Source: Gallionella capsiferriformans ES-2
GTDB lineage: Bacteria; Pseudomonadota; Gammaproteobacteria; Burkholderiales; Gallionellaceae
DNA: 64,000 nt
Direction: 5' to 3'
Assembly (NCBI RefSeq): GCF_000145255.1
Contig: NC_014394.1
Coordinates: 1,054,001 to 1,118,000, forward strand
The notes below the pieces were generated by a model, which searched no databases, was not told the DNA's origin, and saw nothing but the letters and a program-made list of their open reading frames with translations. The translations under genes and the position numbers were made by a program. Shown here in pieces: positions 1-7,325 of the stretch (position 1 is the stretch's first letter; every line of letters starts with the position of its first letter).

Positions 1-794
1 ATCGTTTAATGAGTGTTGTAGAACAAGTCTGGTCTGGCAGTAAGGAAAGTTCCGGCTTTTTCCATGGAACGTATATGTGTTTCTCCGCGCTGCTTCGGGC
101 CGGGCGCTACGATCAGTTGCTGGCTTTGCTCGAAAAGGCACCGTTTGTTTGGTGGTATGACCGGCAATGGGGTGTCAAGGCACTGATTGCCCAAGGCAAG
201 AAAGCCGAAGCCTTGCGCTATGCGGAAACGTCGCATGGCCTGAACAACAATCCGGAAAGCATCGCTCAAGCCTGTGAGGAGATATTGCTCTCATCAGGTA
301 TGGCGGATGAAGCCTATCAGCGCTATGCGATAGCAGCCAATCAAGGAACGACCTACCTGTCCACGTTCCGTGCTATTTGCAAAAAATATCCGCACAAATC
401 ACCAGCCGATATTCTCAACGATCTGGTGGCCAGTACGCCCGGCCAGGAAGGTAAGTGGTTCGCCGCTGCCAAGGATGCGGGGTTGTATGATTTGGCGATC
501 AAGCTGGCCAGGCAGTCGCCGGTTGATCACCGTACCTTGAACCGCGCGGCGTTGGATTTCATTGAAACCCAGCCGCTATTCGCGATTGAAGCTGGATTGC
601 TGTCGTTACGCTGGATACTCGCGGGCAGGGGATACGAGGTTACGGCAGGTGAGGTGATGACTGCATTTGATGCGAGCATGCGTGGGGCGAGGGTGGCGGG
701 AAGTGTCGATCAAACTTTATTGCGAGTTCGGAAGTTGCTGGATGCTTATCCGCAAGACAGTTTTGTACGCGGGGCGTTGGCGAGGTTGCTGTGA
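1..794 (+). CDS. Unrecognised helical-repeat protein, 3' part only
   Basis: The frame is open to the left edge of the window (codons CGT TTA precede the first ATG at 9, with no visible ribosome binding site), so this is probably the C-terminal part of a longer gene. The visible 261 or more residues are rich in Ala and Leu and look all-helical, with TPR/HEAT-like units such as LIAQGKKAEALRYAE and AYQRYAIAANQG. I recognise no catalytic motif or signal peptide and assign no function. About 130 bases of its 3' part (roughly 580-715) recur in decayed form at 2821-2957 on the other side of hipBA, so this locus has been rearranged. It could be a scaffold or a protein-interaction domain of a larger enzyme; that is a guess. 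Confidence 0.6.
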   Translation, partial: RLMSVVEQVWSGSKESSGFFHGTYMCFSALLRAGRYDQLLALLEKAPFVWWYDRQWGVKALIAQGKKAEALRYAETSHGLNNNPESIAQACEEILLSSGMADEAYQRYAIAANQGTTYLSTFRAICKKYPHKSPADILNDLVASTPGQEGKWFAAAKDAGLYDLAIKLARQSPVDHRTLNRAALDFIETQPLFAIEAGLLSLRWILAGRGYEVTAGEVMTAFDASMRGARVAGSVDQTLLRVRKLLDAYPQDSFVRGALARLL

Positions 795-902
795 GTGAAG
801 TGTTGAGTAACCCGTTCAGATGGGGTAATCAAGTGGCATCTGACATGATCAACACGCATTCACGCCAGATTTCGAACTAAACTTTCGATAAAGTGTAACG
901 AG

Positions 903-930
903 ATGGCGCGATTTCTATATATCGCGCCAT
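903..930. promoter_or_regulatory. Perfect 10-bp inverted repeat with 8-bp spacer upstream of hipBA
   Basis: ATGGCGCGAT (903-912) and its exact reverse complement ATCGCGCCAT (921-930) flank an 8-base AT-rich spacer. No T-run follows, so it is not a typical intrinsic terminator. Two more inverted repeats with related GCG cores lie between here and hipB. HipB-type repressors bind inverted repeats with an 8-bp spacer (E. coli TATCC-N8-GGATA), so this could be a distal operator. It lies about 235 bp before the hipB start, so that role is an inference. Confidence 0.45.
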
Positions 931-960
931 ATAAAGCTGCTGCGTGGCGTAATTTGGCTG

Positions 961-985
961 TTGCGCGCCAAATAACATGGCGCAA
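961..985. promoter_or_regulatory. Imperfect inverted repeat upstream of hipBA
   Basis: TTGCGC (961-966) pairs with GCGCAA (980-985), and inner bases CCA/TGG extend the symmetry imperfectly. The arms resemble those of the repeats at 903-930 and 1104-1121. This is a possible auxiliary operator; the spacing differs from the N8 of the other two. Confidence 0.3.
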
Positions 986-1103
986 TCCGGTTACCTCACC
1001 TGCGGCTCAAGCTTTATTGATGACTTTCTCAGGGAATTAGAATCCTTTCATCCGTAAGGATTTCATATTTTATTCCTGCGCGAACGAATAAATCTGCGCG
1101 ATC

Positions 1104-1121
1104 TTGCGGATTTTCACGCAA
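1104..1121. promoter_or_regulatory. Candidate HipB operator TTGCG-N8-CGCAA
   Basis: TTGCG (1104-1108) and CGCAA (1117-1121) form a perfect inverted repeat around exactly 8 bases. It lies just upstream of a possible extended -10 (TGC-AATAAT, 1135-1143) and 45 bp before the hipB start. Position and N8 geometry fit an autorepression site of the HipB kind. The repressor assignment is inference. Confidence 0.45.
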
Positions 1122-1165
1122 AACTCTCAAGATATGCAATAATCCTCATGAACAAGGGGATTGCA

Positions 1166-1429
1166 ATGAAGATACCACTCAACAGTGCATCTGATGTCGG
1201 CAAGATTGTCCGTGCTACCCGAAAGGCTCAAGGGCTTCGTCAGGACGACACGGCCGGCAGTATCGGTCTTAGCGAAAACTTTCTCGGCAAGGTCGAGAAA
1301 GGGAACGAGTCTGTGCAATGGGGTAAGCTCTTCCAAGCCATGAAAGGTTTGGGTATTCGCGTCTATCTTGATGTGCCGGACGGCATCGCGCTGCAAAATA
1401 ATGAGCAGAACCAAAAGAATAAACCATGA
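1166..1429 (+). CDS. hipB: HipB-like XRE-family antitoxin and repressor
   Basis: An 87-residue helix-turn-helix protein of the XRE/Cro type: helices around KIVRATRKAQGLRQ and DDTAGSIGLSENFLGKVEKG are the DNA-binding core (about residues 11-60), and a short hydrophilic tail follows. HipB proteins bind and neutralise the HipA kinase and repress their own operon. I chose the ATG at 1166 because AAGGGG lies 7 bases before it; an ATG at 1148 is in frame but would sit almost on the likely -10 element. The stop overlaps the hipA start (ATGA), showing translational coupling. The inverted repeats upstream fit autoregulation. Confidence 0.85.
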   Translation: MKIPLNSASDVGKIVRATRKAQGLRQDDTAGSIGLSENFLGKVEKGNESVQWGKLFQAMKGLGIRVYLDVPDGIALQNNEQNQKNKP

Positions 1430-2736
1430 GCGAGCGTACCTTGCTGGTTTCCCTCAATAGCGGTCCGATCGGCACGTTGCGGGACGAAAACGGGATCTGG
1501 TCTTTCAAGTACGACAGCGCCTGGCTCAACGACCAACAACACTTCGGCCTGAGTCCATCCCTGCCGTTGCAACACGCGCCGCTGCTGGATCTGTCATCGA
1601 AGCGACCCGTGCAGTGGTATTTCGATAACCTCCTGCCCGAAGAGCATCAAAGAAGATTGCTGGCCGGTGATGCCCGCATCGATGTTGCTGATTCATTTGG
1701 GTTGCTGGGCTACTACGGTGCCGAGTCTGCCGGCTCGCTCACCCTGCTTGCACCTGATGCTCAGAATCAAATAGAGGAAGCACTGCTCCCCTTGTCGGAT
1801 GTCGAGCTTAACGAACGGATACTCGCACTACCCCGTGTGCCGCTCACGCACGGTGCAAAAAAGCGCATGTCGCTGGCGGGTGCACAACATAAGCTGGCAG
1901 TCGTATTGCAGGATGGGGCGCTTTTCGAGCCTGCAGGTGCAACACCCTCGACGCATATTATCAAGCCTGATCACCCGGATGCCGACTATCCACATTCTGC
2001 TGTCAATGAGTGGTTCGTGATGCGGTTGGCCAAGCGAGCCGGGTTGAACGTTCCTGATGTTCATCGCCGCTATGTTCCTGCGCCCGTGTATATCATCGAC
2101 CGCTTCGACCGCGTTCGAGATGCGCGTGGCTGGCAACGCCGGCATGTCATCGATGCCTGCCAGTTGCTGGGGCTTGATCGCAGCTTCAAATACAGCCAGG
2201 GTAGTATGGCCAGCCTGGCGGCCTTGGCAGACCAATGTCGAGGCAATATTGCTGCGCGCACCCGGCTTTTCAGCTGGCTGGTGTTCAACGTGCTGGTCGG
2301 CAATACCGACGCGCACCTGAAGAACCTGAGCTTTCTGGTAAGTGAAGAGGGTGTCGAACTGGCTCCACACTACGACATCCTGAGCACGGCCTGCTATGAG
2401 ACACTGGCCTACGACAAGAAAAGCTGGCCAAACCTGACAGAGATGGCGTGGCCCATATTGGGCAAACAGTTCATCGCAGACGTCGACCGGGCGCTGCTCA
2501 TCGAAGCTGCTGATGCCCTCAACATCAGGAAGGCAACTGCAGAGCGTCTGTTGGATAACCTGTGCAATCACATCATGGGCAAGGCGGAAGAAATCTATAA
2601 GGAATTCGAGGCAGAGAACGCATCCCTCAAGCAGCGCGCTGACCTTGCACCCATTCTCGCGGGAGAATCTCGTTGTTTACGGACGATTATCCACGTCGTG
2701 ATCAAGGAGGTCGCGGCGAAACTGAAGCAAAGGTGA
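1426..2736 (+). CDS. hipA: HipA-like serine/threonine kinase toxin
   Basis: A 436-residue HipA-family kinase, the usual length. The N-terminal subdomain (about 1-110) precedes the kinase core. The nucleotide-binding loop is SLAGAQHKLAV (about 142-152), the catalytic loop is LVGNTDAHLKNLSFL (about 291-305, Asp and Asn present), and the metal-binding Asp is in HYDILST (about 316). E. coli HipA phosphorylates glutamyl-tRNA synthetase and causes growth arrest or persistence; HipA homologues can use other tRNA synthetases. All key residues are intact, so the toxin should be active. Translationally coupled to hipB (4-base overlap). The pair is flanked on both sides by related sequence from gene 1, consistent with acquisition or rearrangement. 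Confidence 0.9.
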   Translation: MSERTLLVSLNSGPIGTLRDENGIWSFKYDSAWLNDQQHFGLSPSLPLQHAPLLDLSSKRPVQWYFDNLLPEEHQRRLLAGDARIDVADSFGLLGYYGAESAGSLTLLAPDAQNQIEEALLPLSDVELNERILALPRVPLTHGAKKRMSLAGAQHKLAVVLQDGALFEPAGATPSTHIIKPDHPDADYPHSAVNEWFVMRLAKRAGLNVPDVHRRYVPAPVYIIDRFDRVRDARGWQRRHVIDACQLLGLDRSFKYSQGSMASLAALADQCRGNIAARTRLFSWLVFNVLVGNTDAHLKNLSFLVSEEGVELAPHYDILSTACYETLAYDKKSWPNLTEMAWPILGKQFIADVDRALLIEAADALNIRKATAERLLDNLCNHIMGKAEEIYKEFEAENASLKQRADLAPILAGESRCLRTIIHVVIKEVAAKLKQR

Positions 2737-2820
2737 AGATTTATAGAACTTGATTGACGAGGTTAGAAATCATGTGGTCGTAATTGCCTGCACCAAGAAA
2801 ATTACTTAATTGAGAGGGTG

Positions 2821-2957
2821 CTCTATTTGGCAATCGGAGTTGGATTGCGGTCTTTGCGTTGGATACTCGCGGGCAGGAGCTACGAGGTTGCGGCTAGTGC
2901 GGTGTGAATTTGATGCGATCATGGCGCGGAATGGTGGCGGGAAGTAGGAGGTCAAAC
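2821..2957 (+). pseudogene. Decayed duplicate of the 3' part of the first gene
   Basis: Read in frame from 2821, this encodes LYLAIGVGLRSLRWILAG and then RSYEVAASAV before a TGA at 2905-2907. The first gene has LFAIEAGLLSLRWILAGRGYEV at the equivalent place (about 574-645). Nucleotide similarity continues past the stop through a gatgcga..catg..ggtggcgggaagt stretch and ends near gtcaaac (2957). There is no start codon and the copy is interrupted, so it is a remnant, not a gene. Confidence 0.75.
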
Positions 2958-2977
2958 GAGCTTGATGTGCAGTTCCG

Positions 2978-3007
2978 TTGCGACTAGAATTAAACGCCGC
3001 CTATAAA
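2978..3007 (+). promoter_or_regulatory. Candidate sigma-70 promoter for dinJ
   Basis: TTGCGA (2978-2983) and TATAAA (3002-3007) are 18 bp apart, followed by a Shine-Dalgarno AGGAG (about 3018-3022) and the dinJ ATG at 3030. This is a reasonable housekeeping promoter by sequence alone. Confidence 0.45.
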
Positions 3008-3029
3008 TCCAGATTGCAGGAGCGCCGCC

Positions 3030-3296
3030 ATGAGTATTGCCGATACCTATGTTCGTGCTCGCATCGATAAGGTTACTAAAGAACGGGCCACTGACGCACT
3101 GGCAGCAATGGGTCTGTCAATATCGGATGCTATTCGCTTGCTGATGCTGCGTGTCGCCGATGAGCGTCGTTTGCCATTTGATGTAAAAGTGCCGAACGCG
3201 ACTACCCGTAAGGCTATTGTCGAGCTTGAATCAGGCAAGGGAAAACGTTTCGACAGCGTTGATGTACTGATGGCTGATTTGAATGCGGACGTTTGA
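3030..3296 (+). CDS. dinJ: RelB/DinJ-family antitoxin
   Basis: An 88-residue protein of the RelB/DinJ family: a ribbon-helix-helix N-terminus (YVRARIDKVTKERATDAL, then AAMGLSISDAIRLLM), followed by LPFDVKVPN, the classic hinge to the toxin-wrapping C-terminus. DinJ neutralises the YafQ endoribonuclease and represses the operon. AGGAG lies 7-8 bases before the ATG. The 3' end overlaps the start of the adjacent yafQ frame by 14 bases, the usual arrangement, but that toxin gene is frameshifted, leaving an antitoxin without a working partner here. Confidence 0.88.
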   Translation: MSIADTYVRARIDKVTKERATDALAAMGLSISDAIRLLMLRVADERRLPFDVKVPNATTRKAIVELESGKGKRFDSVDVLMADLNADV

Positions 3297-3566
3297 TCGT
3301 TCAACTGCCTTCAAACGTGATTACAAACGTGTGATGGCAACTCCACAACATAATAAAGACGTGGGGTCGTTGTTGCCGGAGATCTTGAATTTCTGCTTGT
3401 CGATCAACCTTTGCCAGATAATAATCGTGATCACGCGTTGAGCGGTGATTGGACCGGATATAGAGAGTGTCATGTCAAGCCAGATATTCTGTTAATCTAC
3501 CTCAAACCAGATTTAGACACTTTGCGGTTGGCGCATTTTGGCTCACATAGCGAGCTATTCGGTTGA
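3283..3566 (+). pseudogene. yafQ: YafQ-type mRNA interferase toxin, broken by a one-base frameshift
   Basis: The frame starting at 3283 encodes MRTFDRSTAFKRDYKR and DVGSLLPEIL, a good YafQ N-terminus, but runs to an early stop. One base earlier in phase, the sequence from 3387 continues EFLLVDQPLPDNNRDHALSG, then RECHVKPDILLIYLKPD and GSHSELFG, the YafQ C-terminus with its conserved His, His, Asp and His-x(3)-Phe residues. Restoring one G near 3386-3388 gives a full 94-residue toxin. The gene therefore carries a one-base deletion, or the sequence has an error there. With the deletion the catalytic half is not made. Confidence 0.8.
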
Positions 3567-4130
3567 TTCAACTATTTTGTTTCTGTATCTTATGACAATG
3601 TAGAACAATATTTTCTAATTATGGTATCAGTGATGGCATTGTTAATTTTTATTCATAAAATATATAATATAATCAAGGCGATGGATGTGTTGTTTACAAT
3701 TGAGTGGGAATGATTTAGCGGCTGGCAATGGCTGGCCGCGACGAGTACATCAAAAAGCCCTGTCAGCGCGGGGCTTTTTTTCTCTGGCATTGTCGGGTTA
3801 TCGGCTGTTAAACCTTGCAGGCAATTCATGGGGCTTTTACGGTAGGCGGTTGCAGCAGGGGCGCTATGACTTGAGGCTCGGCAGTCAGTGGAGTCATCGT
3901 TTCGGCGCGGCGTATCGGGTTGCGAGCCCCCTTTTTTGTCGAGCCGTTAGTAGCGATGATTAACGAGGAGGCTCTGATATTTCACTTATGATCTTTTCGT
4001 AGGTGGTGGTCAGCGTGTTACAGTCTTGAAAAAGTGAGAGGTAAGCTATTCCTGTCAGCGTGGTTTAGGCATAAACTATGCGGGCTGCTTGTGTCAGTGG
4101 TTTTGTACTCAAACTAATGTTGTGTTTTTT
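3567..4130. other. Gene-poor gap of 564 bp
   Basis: The first 110 bases are very AT-rich. After that comes a clear hairpin with a T-run (3752-3780, listed separately) and GC-richer sequence containing a second possible hairpin (a ggctcg near 3872 against cgagcc near 3928, followed by a T-run). A 92-codon open frame at 3685-3963 has no ribosome binding site and no recognisable features. I see no convincing gene here. Confidence 0.5.
3752..3780 (+). terminator. Orphan intrinsic terminator
   Basis: AAAAAGCCC (3752-3760), a 10-base loop and GGGCTTTTT (3771-3779), followed by further Ts. The A-tract/T-tract symmetry would work on both strands. No gene ends directly before it on the plus strand (the yafQ remnant ends at 3566), so it may be left from an older gene order or close a short RNA. 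Confidence 0.6.
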
Positions 4131-6041
4131 ATGAACCTCGTCGACGATCCAAAATTTACCCAGCTAAAAATCAGCGGACGGTTGCCAACGCCCAAGGGCA
4201 TTGCGCTACAGGTAATTAAGCTAACGCAGCAGGCAGATGCATCGAATCAGGAAATCGCGCATTTGATTGGTGCCGATCCGGCATTGAGTGTCCGCGTCAT
4301 TAAGGCGGCTAATGTGTTGCTTGCTAACTCCTCGCGACCTGTGGTGACAATATCTGATGCGGTGATGGTGCTGGGTGCGCGTGGTTTACGCCAGTTGGTG
4401 CTGGGCATCGCCTTGATTGTTGATTATCGCCACGGACCTTGTAAGCAATTTGATTACCCTCATTTTTGGACGCATTCGCTGCTGACAGGCATTGCAGCCA
4501 AGCATCTGGCGCAGCACACTCGATTAGCCTCGGTCGATGAGATTTTTGTGGCGGGGTTGTTCTGTCATATCGGTCAGTTGGCGCTGGCGACTGTGTTTAC
4601 GGAAGAGTATGGCGCGTTGCTCTTCGCCGGTAAGGGGCAGGTATTCTCGTCAAAGCTTGCGGGGCAGATGGAAAAATTTGGCTTCAATGAAGCCCAATTG
4701 AGCGAAGCAATACTCGCCGACATGAATTTCCCAAAAATATTCCAGATGCTGGTGAGGCACTGCGATCAGCCGGAAGATACCCAGCTGCTGGCGGCTACTC
4801 GTGAGTGGCGCTTGTTGCATCTGATGCATTTCTCGACGCTGATCGCTGATTTGTTTATGGCAAATTCATCGGTTAGCAGTCAGTTGTTGGTCAAAATCAG
4901 GCAGCAGGCGAAGCACCTGTCGATTGAACTTAATGATTTAATTGAAATCGGTGATGCGTGTGTGCGTGACTGGCTGGAATGGTCAGTTTTGCTGGGCATG
5001 AATAATAATTTGAATATCCCGCCTTTTTCTCAGTTGCTGCAGTCGGCAGGTGAAGAGGAGGCTGTCGCGGCTGGAAATGTGCCGGTCATTCAGACGTTGC
5101 GGGTACTGGTGGTAGAGGATGATCCTGCTACACTCAAGCTGCTTGATGCGATGTTGAAATCTGCCGGTCATACCGTGGCGTTAGCTGCGAATGGGCTTGA
5201 GGCGTTGCGGATGATCCGGCAGCAGGTACCTCAGCTGATTGTCAGTGACTGGATGATGCCTGAAATGGATGGGCTGAGTTTGTGCCGTAAATTGCGTGAA
5301 AGCGATGCCTGGCGCAATATTTATACGGTTATCCTGACCGCGCAGGAAAGTCCGGAACGCTTGATTCAGGCGTTTGAGGCCGGAGCCGATGACTATTTGC
5401 TCAAACCTATTTCACCAAAGATATTCTTAGCGCGTCTGCGTGCCGCGCATCGGGTGATACAAATGCAGGCCGAACTCGCTGATGATCGCGAGCAATTGCA
5501 GCGACTCGCCAATGAATTGACCGCAGCGAATCACAGGTTGCAACAATTGGCGCTTACCGATGTGTTGACAGGATTACCTAATCGCCGCGCAGCGATGGAT
5601 CGCTTGGAGCAGGAGTGGTCTAGCATGCGGCGCAGCCAACGTTCATTCGCCTGCATGGTGCTTGATGTGGATCATTTCAAGGCGATCAATGATAAATACG
5701 GTCATCCGGCAGGAGACGCTGCTTTGTCAGGCATTGCGCAAGCGCTGCGTGCGGCGGCACGGGCACAGGATTTTGTATGTCGTTTTGGCGGCGAGGAATT
5801 TTTAGTGATTTGCCCCGATACGGATGTTGATGCGGCATTTCAATGTGCGGAACGTTTGCGTTTGCAGGTCGCGACGATGAAGGTCGCTGGCGTTGCTGCG
5901 GAGCTGAGGCTGACGATCAGTATTGGTATCGCCGTCAGTAAGCCTGAAATGGACAAGGTCGAGGCGTTGCTCGTTGGCGCTGATAAGTGTTTGTATGCCG
6001 CTAAACAGGCGGGAAGAAACCGGACGGTTTGCTTGAAATAG
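4131..6041 (+). CDS. HDOD-REC-GGDEF signalling protein (diguanylate cyclase)
   Basis: 636 residues in three parts: an HDOD domain (about 15-215, starting KISGRLPTPKGIALQVI), a receiver domain (about 320-440; acidic pair VEDD, phospho-acceptor in VSDWMMPEMDG) and a GGDEF domain (about 470-636). The active site reads FGGEEF, and an inhibitory-site RxxD (RAQD) lies five residues before it, so this should be a feedback-inhibited diguanylate cyclase making c-di-GMP on phosphorylation. I chose the ATG at 4131, where the HDOD homology begins; an in-frame ATG at 4089 adds 14 unlikely residues, and neither has a strong ribosome binding site. It stands alone upstream of flhDC. Its input kinase is not identifiable here. 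Confidence 0.85.
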   Translation: MNLVDDPKFTQLKISGRLPTPKGIALQVIKLTQQADASNQEIAHLIGADPALSVRVIKAANVLLANSSRPVVTISDAVMVLGARGLRQLVLGIALIVDYRHGPCKQFDYPHFWTHSLLTGIAAKHLAQHTRLASVDEIFVAGLFCHIGQLALATVFTEEYGALLFAGKGQVFSSKLAGQMEKFGFNEAQLSEAILADMNFPKIFQMLVRHCDQPEDTQLLAATREWRLLHLMHFSTLIADLFMANSSVSSQLLVKIRQQAKHLSIELNDLIEIGDACVRDWLEWSVLLGMNNNLNIPPFSQLLQSAGEEEAVAAGNVPVIQTLRVLVVEDDPATLKLLDAMLKSAGHTVALAANGLEALRMIRQQVPQLIVSDWMMPEMDGLSLCRKLRESDAWRNIYTVILTAQESPERLIQAFEAGADDYLLKPISPKIFLARLRAAHRVIQMQAELADDREQLQRLANELTAANHRLQQLALTDVLTGLPNRRAAMDRLEQEWSSMRRSQRSFACMVLDVDHFKAINDKYGHPAGDAALSGIAQALRAAARAQDFVCRFGGEEFLVICPDTDVDAAFQCAERLRLQVATMKVAGVAAELRLTISIGIAVSKPEMDKVEALLVGADKCLYAAKQAGRNRTVCLK

Positions 6042-6048
6042 TTTAGCT

Positions 6049-6076
6049 GGATATTTTTTAAATATAAAAAATATCC
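6049..6076 (+). terminator. AT-rich palindrome after the HDOD-GGDEF gene
   Basis: GGATATTTTTT (6049-6059) and AAAAAATATCC (6066-6076) are exact reverse complements around 6 bases, starting 8 bases after the stop codon. The stem is weak in GC but 11 bp long. It probably ends or insulates the upstream transcript from the sigma-28 promoter that follows at once. Confidence 0.5.
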
Positions 6077-6088
6077 TAATAAAACGGC

Positions 6089-6115
6089 TAAAGTTTATAC
6101 TTTTAATGCCGATAA
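6089..6115 (+). promoter_or_regulatory. Perfect sigma-28 (FliA) promoter
   Basis: TAAAGTTT (6089-6096), 11 bases, then GCCGATAA (6108-6115): an exact match to the FliA consensus with ideal spacing. It points right, toward flhDC, but an intrinsic terminator follows at 6164-6194 with no reading frame between. The first gene downstream, flhD, starts 248 bp away. It therefore drives either a small RNA or a leader with an attenuator. Confidence 0.85.
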
Positions 6116-6121
6116 TGGATC

Positions 6122-6194
6122 AAGAGTGCCACTTTGACCCCCCGCAAACGGCATTCTGCAATTAAACTCCAGTCCAATCGGTCTGGAGTTTTTT
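6122..6194 (+). ncRNA. Candidate FliA-dependent small RNA, about 73 nt
   Basis: Bounded by a perfect sigma-28 promoter (-10 ends at 6115, so the start is near 6122) and an intrinsic terminator ending near 6194. It contains no credible open frame. The 5' part carries a single-stranded-looking C-rich patch (CCCCCC at 6138-6143), and the 3' end is a hairpin plus U6, the usual Hfq-type sRNA tail. It does not resemble any RNA family I know. The existence of the transcript is inferred from the two signals. Confidence 0.55.
6164..6194 (+). terminator. Intrinsic terminator before flhDC
   Basis: AAACTCCAG (6164-6172), a 10-base loop and CTGGAGTTT (6183-6191), running into TTT. A strong 9-bp stem with a U-tract. 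It ends the short transcript from the sigma-28 promoter at 6089, or attenuates a longer flhDC leader. Confidence 0.8.
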
Positions 6195-6363
6195 GCTGTG
6201 TAAGCGAAATTCTTACATTAAATTCAGTCGATTTCCTATTTGATTTTTTTTCGCTGTTCGCGCAGAATACGCGTGTCTGAATTGGACGTTTATTTTCATG
6301 GCGTTACCCGCAGTTGTTAAATAACTAGGTTAGCGTTTATTGAATCAAGCACGAGGGGGGATC

Positions 6364-6681
6364 ATGGACACCATGCAATTGCAAGAAGGGATTCGCGACA
6401 TCAATTTGACTTATCTGATGCTGGTTCAGCAAATGGTCAAAGAAGACAAGCCCGCTGCAATTTTTCGTCTGGGCCTAAGTCAGGAGCTGGTGGACCTGAT
6501 CGGTGGTCTGACCCCTGCGCAGATTATAAAGATGGCAAGTTGCAACATGCTTCTGTGCAGTTTTCGCTTCGACGAAAACACTTTGTTGAATATGGTGACC
6601 GATTACAGCAAGAGCCGGATGATGGCGCAAATGCACGCGGCTATTTTGATGTCATCGCAATCCGTTGAAGAAACCGTATAG
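6364..6681 (+). CDS. flhD: Flagellar master regulator subunit FlhD
   Basis: 105 residues, typical of FlhD. It forms the FlhD4C2 activator that, with sigma-70, turns on class 2 flagellar operons. The sequence matches throughout: IRDINLTYLMLVQQM, then KPAAIFRLGLSQELVDLI and a C-terminus with the FlhC-contacting helices. The start at 6364 is supported by a run of six Gs (6355-6360) placed 4 bases before the ATG; an upstream in-frame ATG at 6340 is less likely. flhC follows after 10 bases. The preceding 322 bp hold the sigma-28 promoter and terminator described above, so flhDC expression may be linked to FliA in this organism; its own promoter is not obvious. Confidence 0.93.
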   Translation: MDTMQLQEGIRDINLTYLMLVQQMVKEDKPAAIFRLGLSQELVDLIGGLTPAQIIKMASCNMLLCSFRFDENTLLNMVTDYSKSRMMAQMHAAILMSSQSVEETV

Positions 6682-6691
6682 ACACTAGCCT

Positions 6692-7240
6692 GTGGCAATC
6701 AAAACAGTATTGGGTGAGGCGCAGCAGATCAAAATCGCAACCGATCTGATTGTGTTGGGTGCTCGTTTGCAAGTGCTGCAGGAAGAAACCAGCTTAAGCC
6801 GTGAGCGCTTGCTCAAACTCTACAAAGAGGTCAGGGGCGAGTCACCATCCAAAGGGATGCTGCCGTACTCTACCGATTGGTTTATCAGCTGGCAACCCAA
6901 TATCCATTCATCCCTGTTCATGGGAATCTACCAGTTTATGATTAAAAACGCGGGTGTCGATGGTGTGCATGCGTTGATTTCGGCATACCGTCTATATCTC
7001 GATCAGGTTCAGGGCATTGAAGGCGGCGAGGTTGTTTTAAGCATTACGCGCGCCTGGTTTTTAGTGCGTTTTTTTAAAGCAGGGATGATGCAGTTGATTA
7101 CCTGTCGCGAGTGTTCTGGGAAGTTTGTCACTCATACCAATGAACTGCACAATAATTATGTGTGCGGAATTTGCCATCCTCCGGCACGCGCCGGGAAGAC
7201 CAATGCTAAAGCTCGCTTGCTAGCCGGGCATGCAGAATAG
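6692..7240 (+). CDS. flhC: Flagellar master regulator subunit FlhC
   Basis: 182 residues from a GTG start, the DNA-contacting partner of FlhD. The C-terminal zinc site is intact: CRECSGKF (about 137-144) and CGICHPP (about 158-164) supply the four cysteines. The mid-region YSTDWFISWQPNIHSSLF is characteristic of the family. It follows flhD after 10 bases and should be co-transcribed. A weak hairpin with a T-rich tail (7326-7357) follows. Confidence 0.93.
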   Translation: MAIKTVLGEAQQIKIATDLIVLGARLQVLQEETSLSRERLLKLYKEVRGESPSKGMLPYSTDWFISWQPNIHSSLFMGIYQFMIKNAGVDGVHALISAYRLYLDQVQGIEGGEVVLSITRAWFLVRFFKAGMMQLITCRECSGKFVTHTNELHNNYVCGICHPPARAGKTNAKARLLAGHAE

Positions 7241-7325
7241 CAATTTCCTTTGTTTTTTCAGGCCGACTAAGCATACTCTGGTCGCGCGCTACCCGTAAAA
7301 CTAAAAAAAATAAGCGCATAGTGCA

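Noticed and set aside
1828..2571. 247-codon open frame antisense to hipA
   Set aside because: It is the complement of a well-conserved kinase gene; codon pattern and Cys/His/Gln-rich translation are typical of a shadow frame.
3685..3963. 92-codon open frame in the gap after yafQ
   Set aside because: No ribosome binding site, its 5' part spans the intrinsic terminator at 3752-3780, and the translation has no recognisable or structured pattern.
7296..7321. Possible sigma-28 promoter before motA (TAAAACTA, then GCGCATAG)
   Set aside because: Only 5 of 8 bases match in the -10 and the spacer is 10, not 11.
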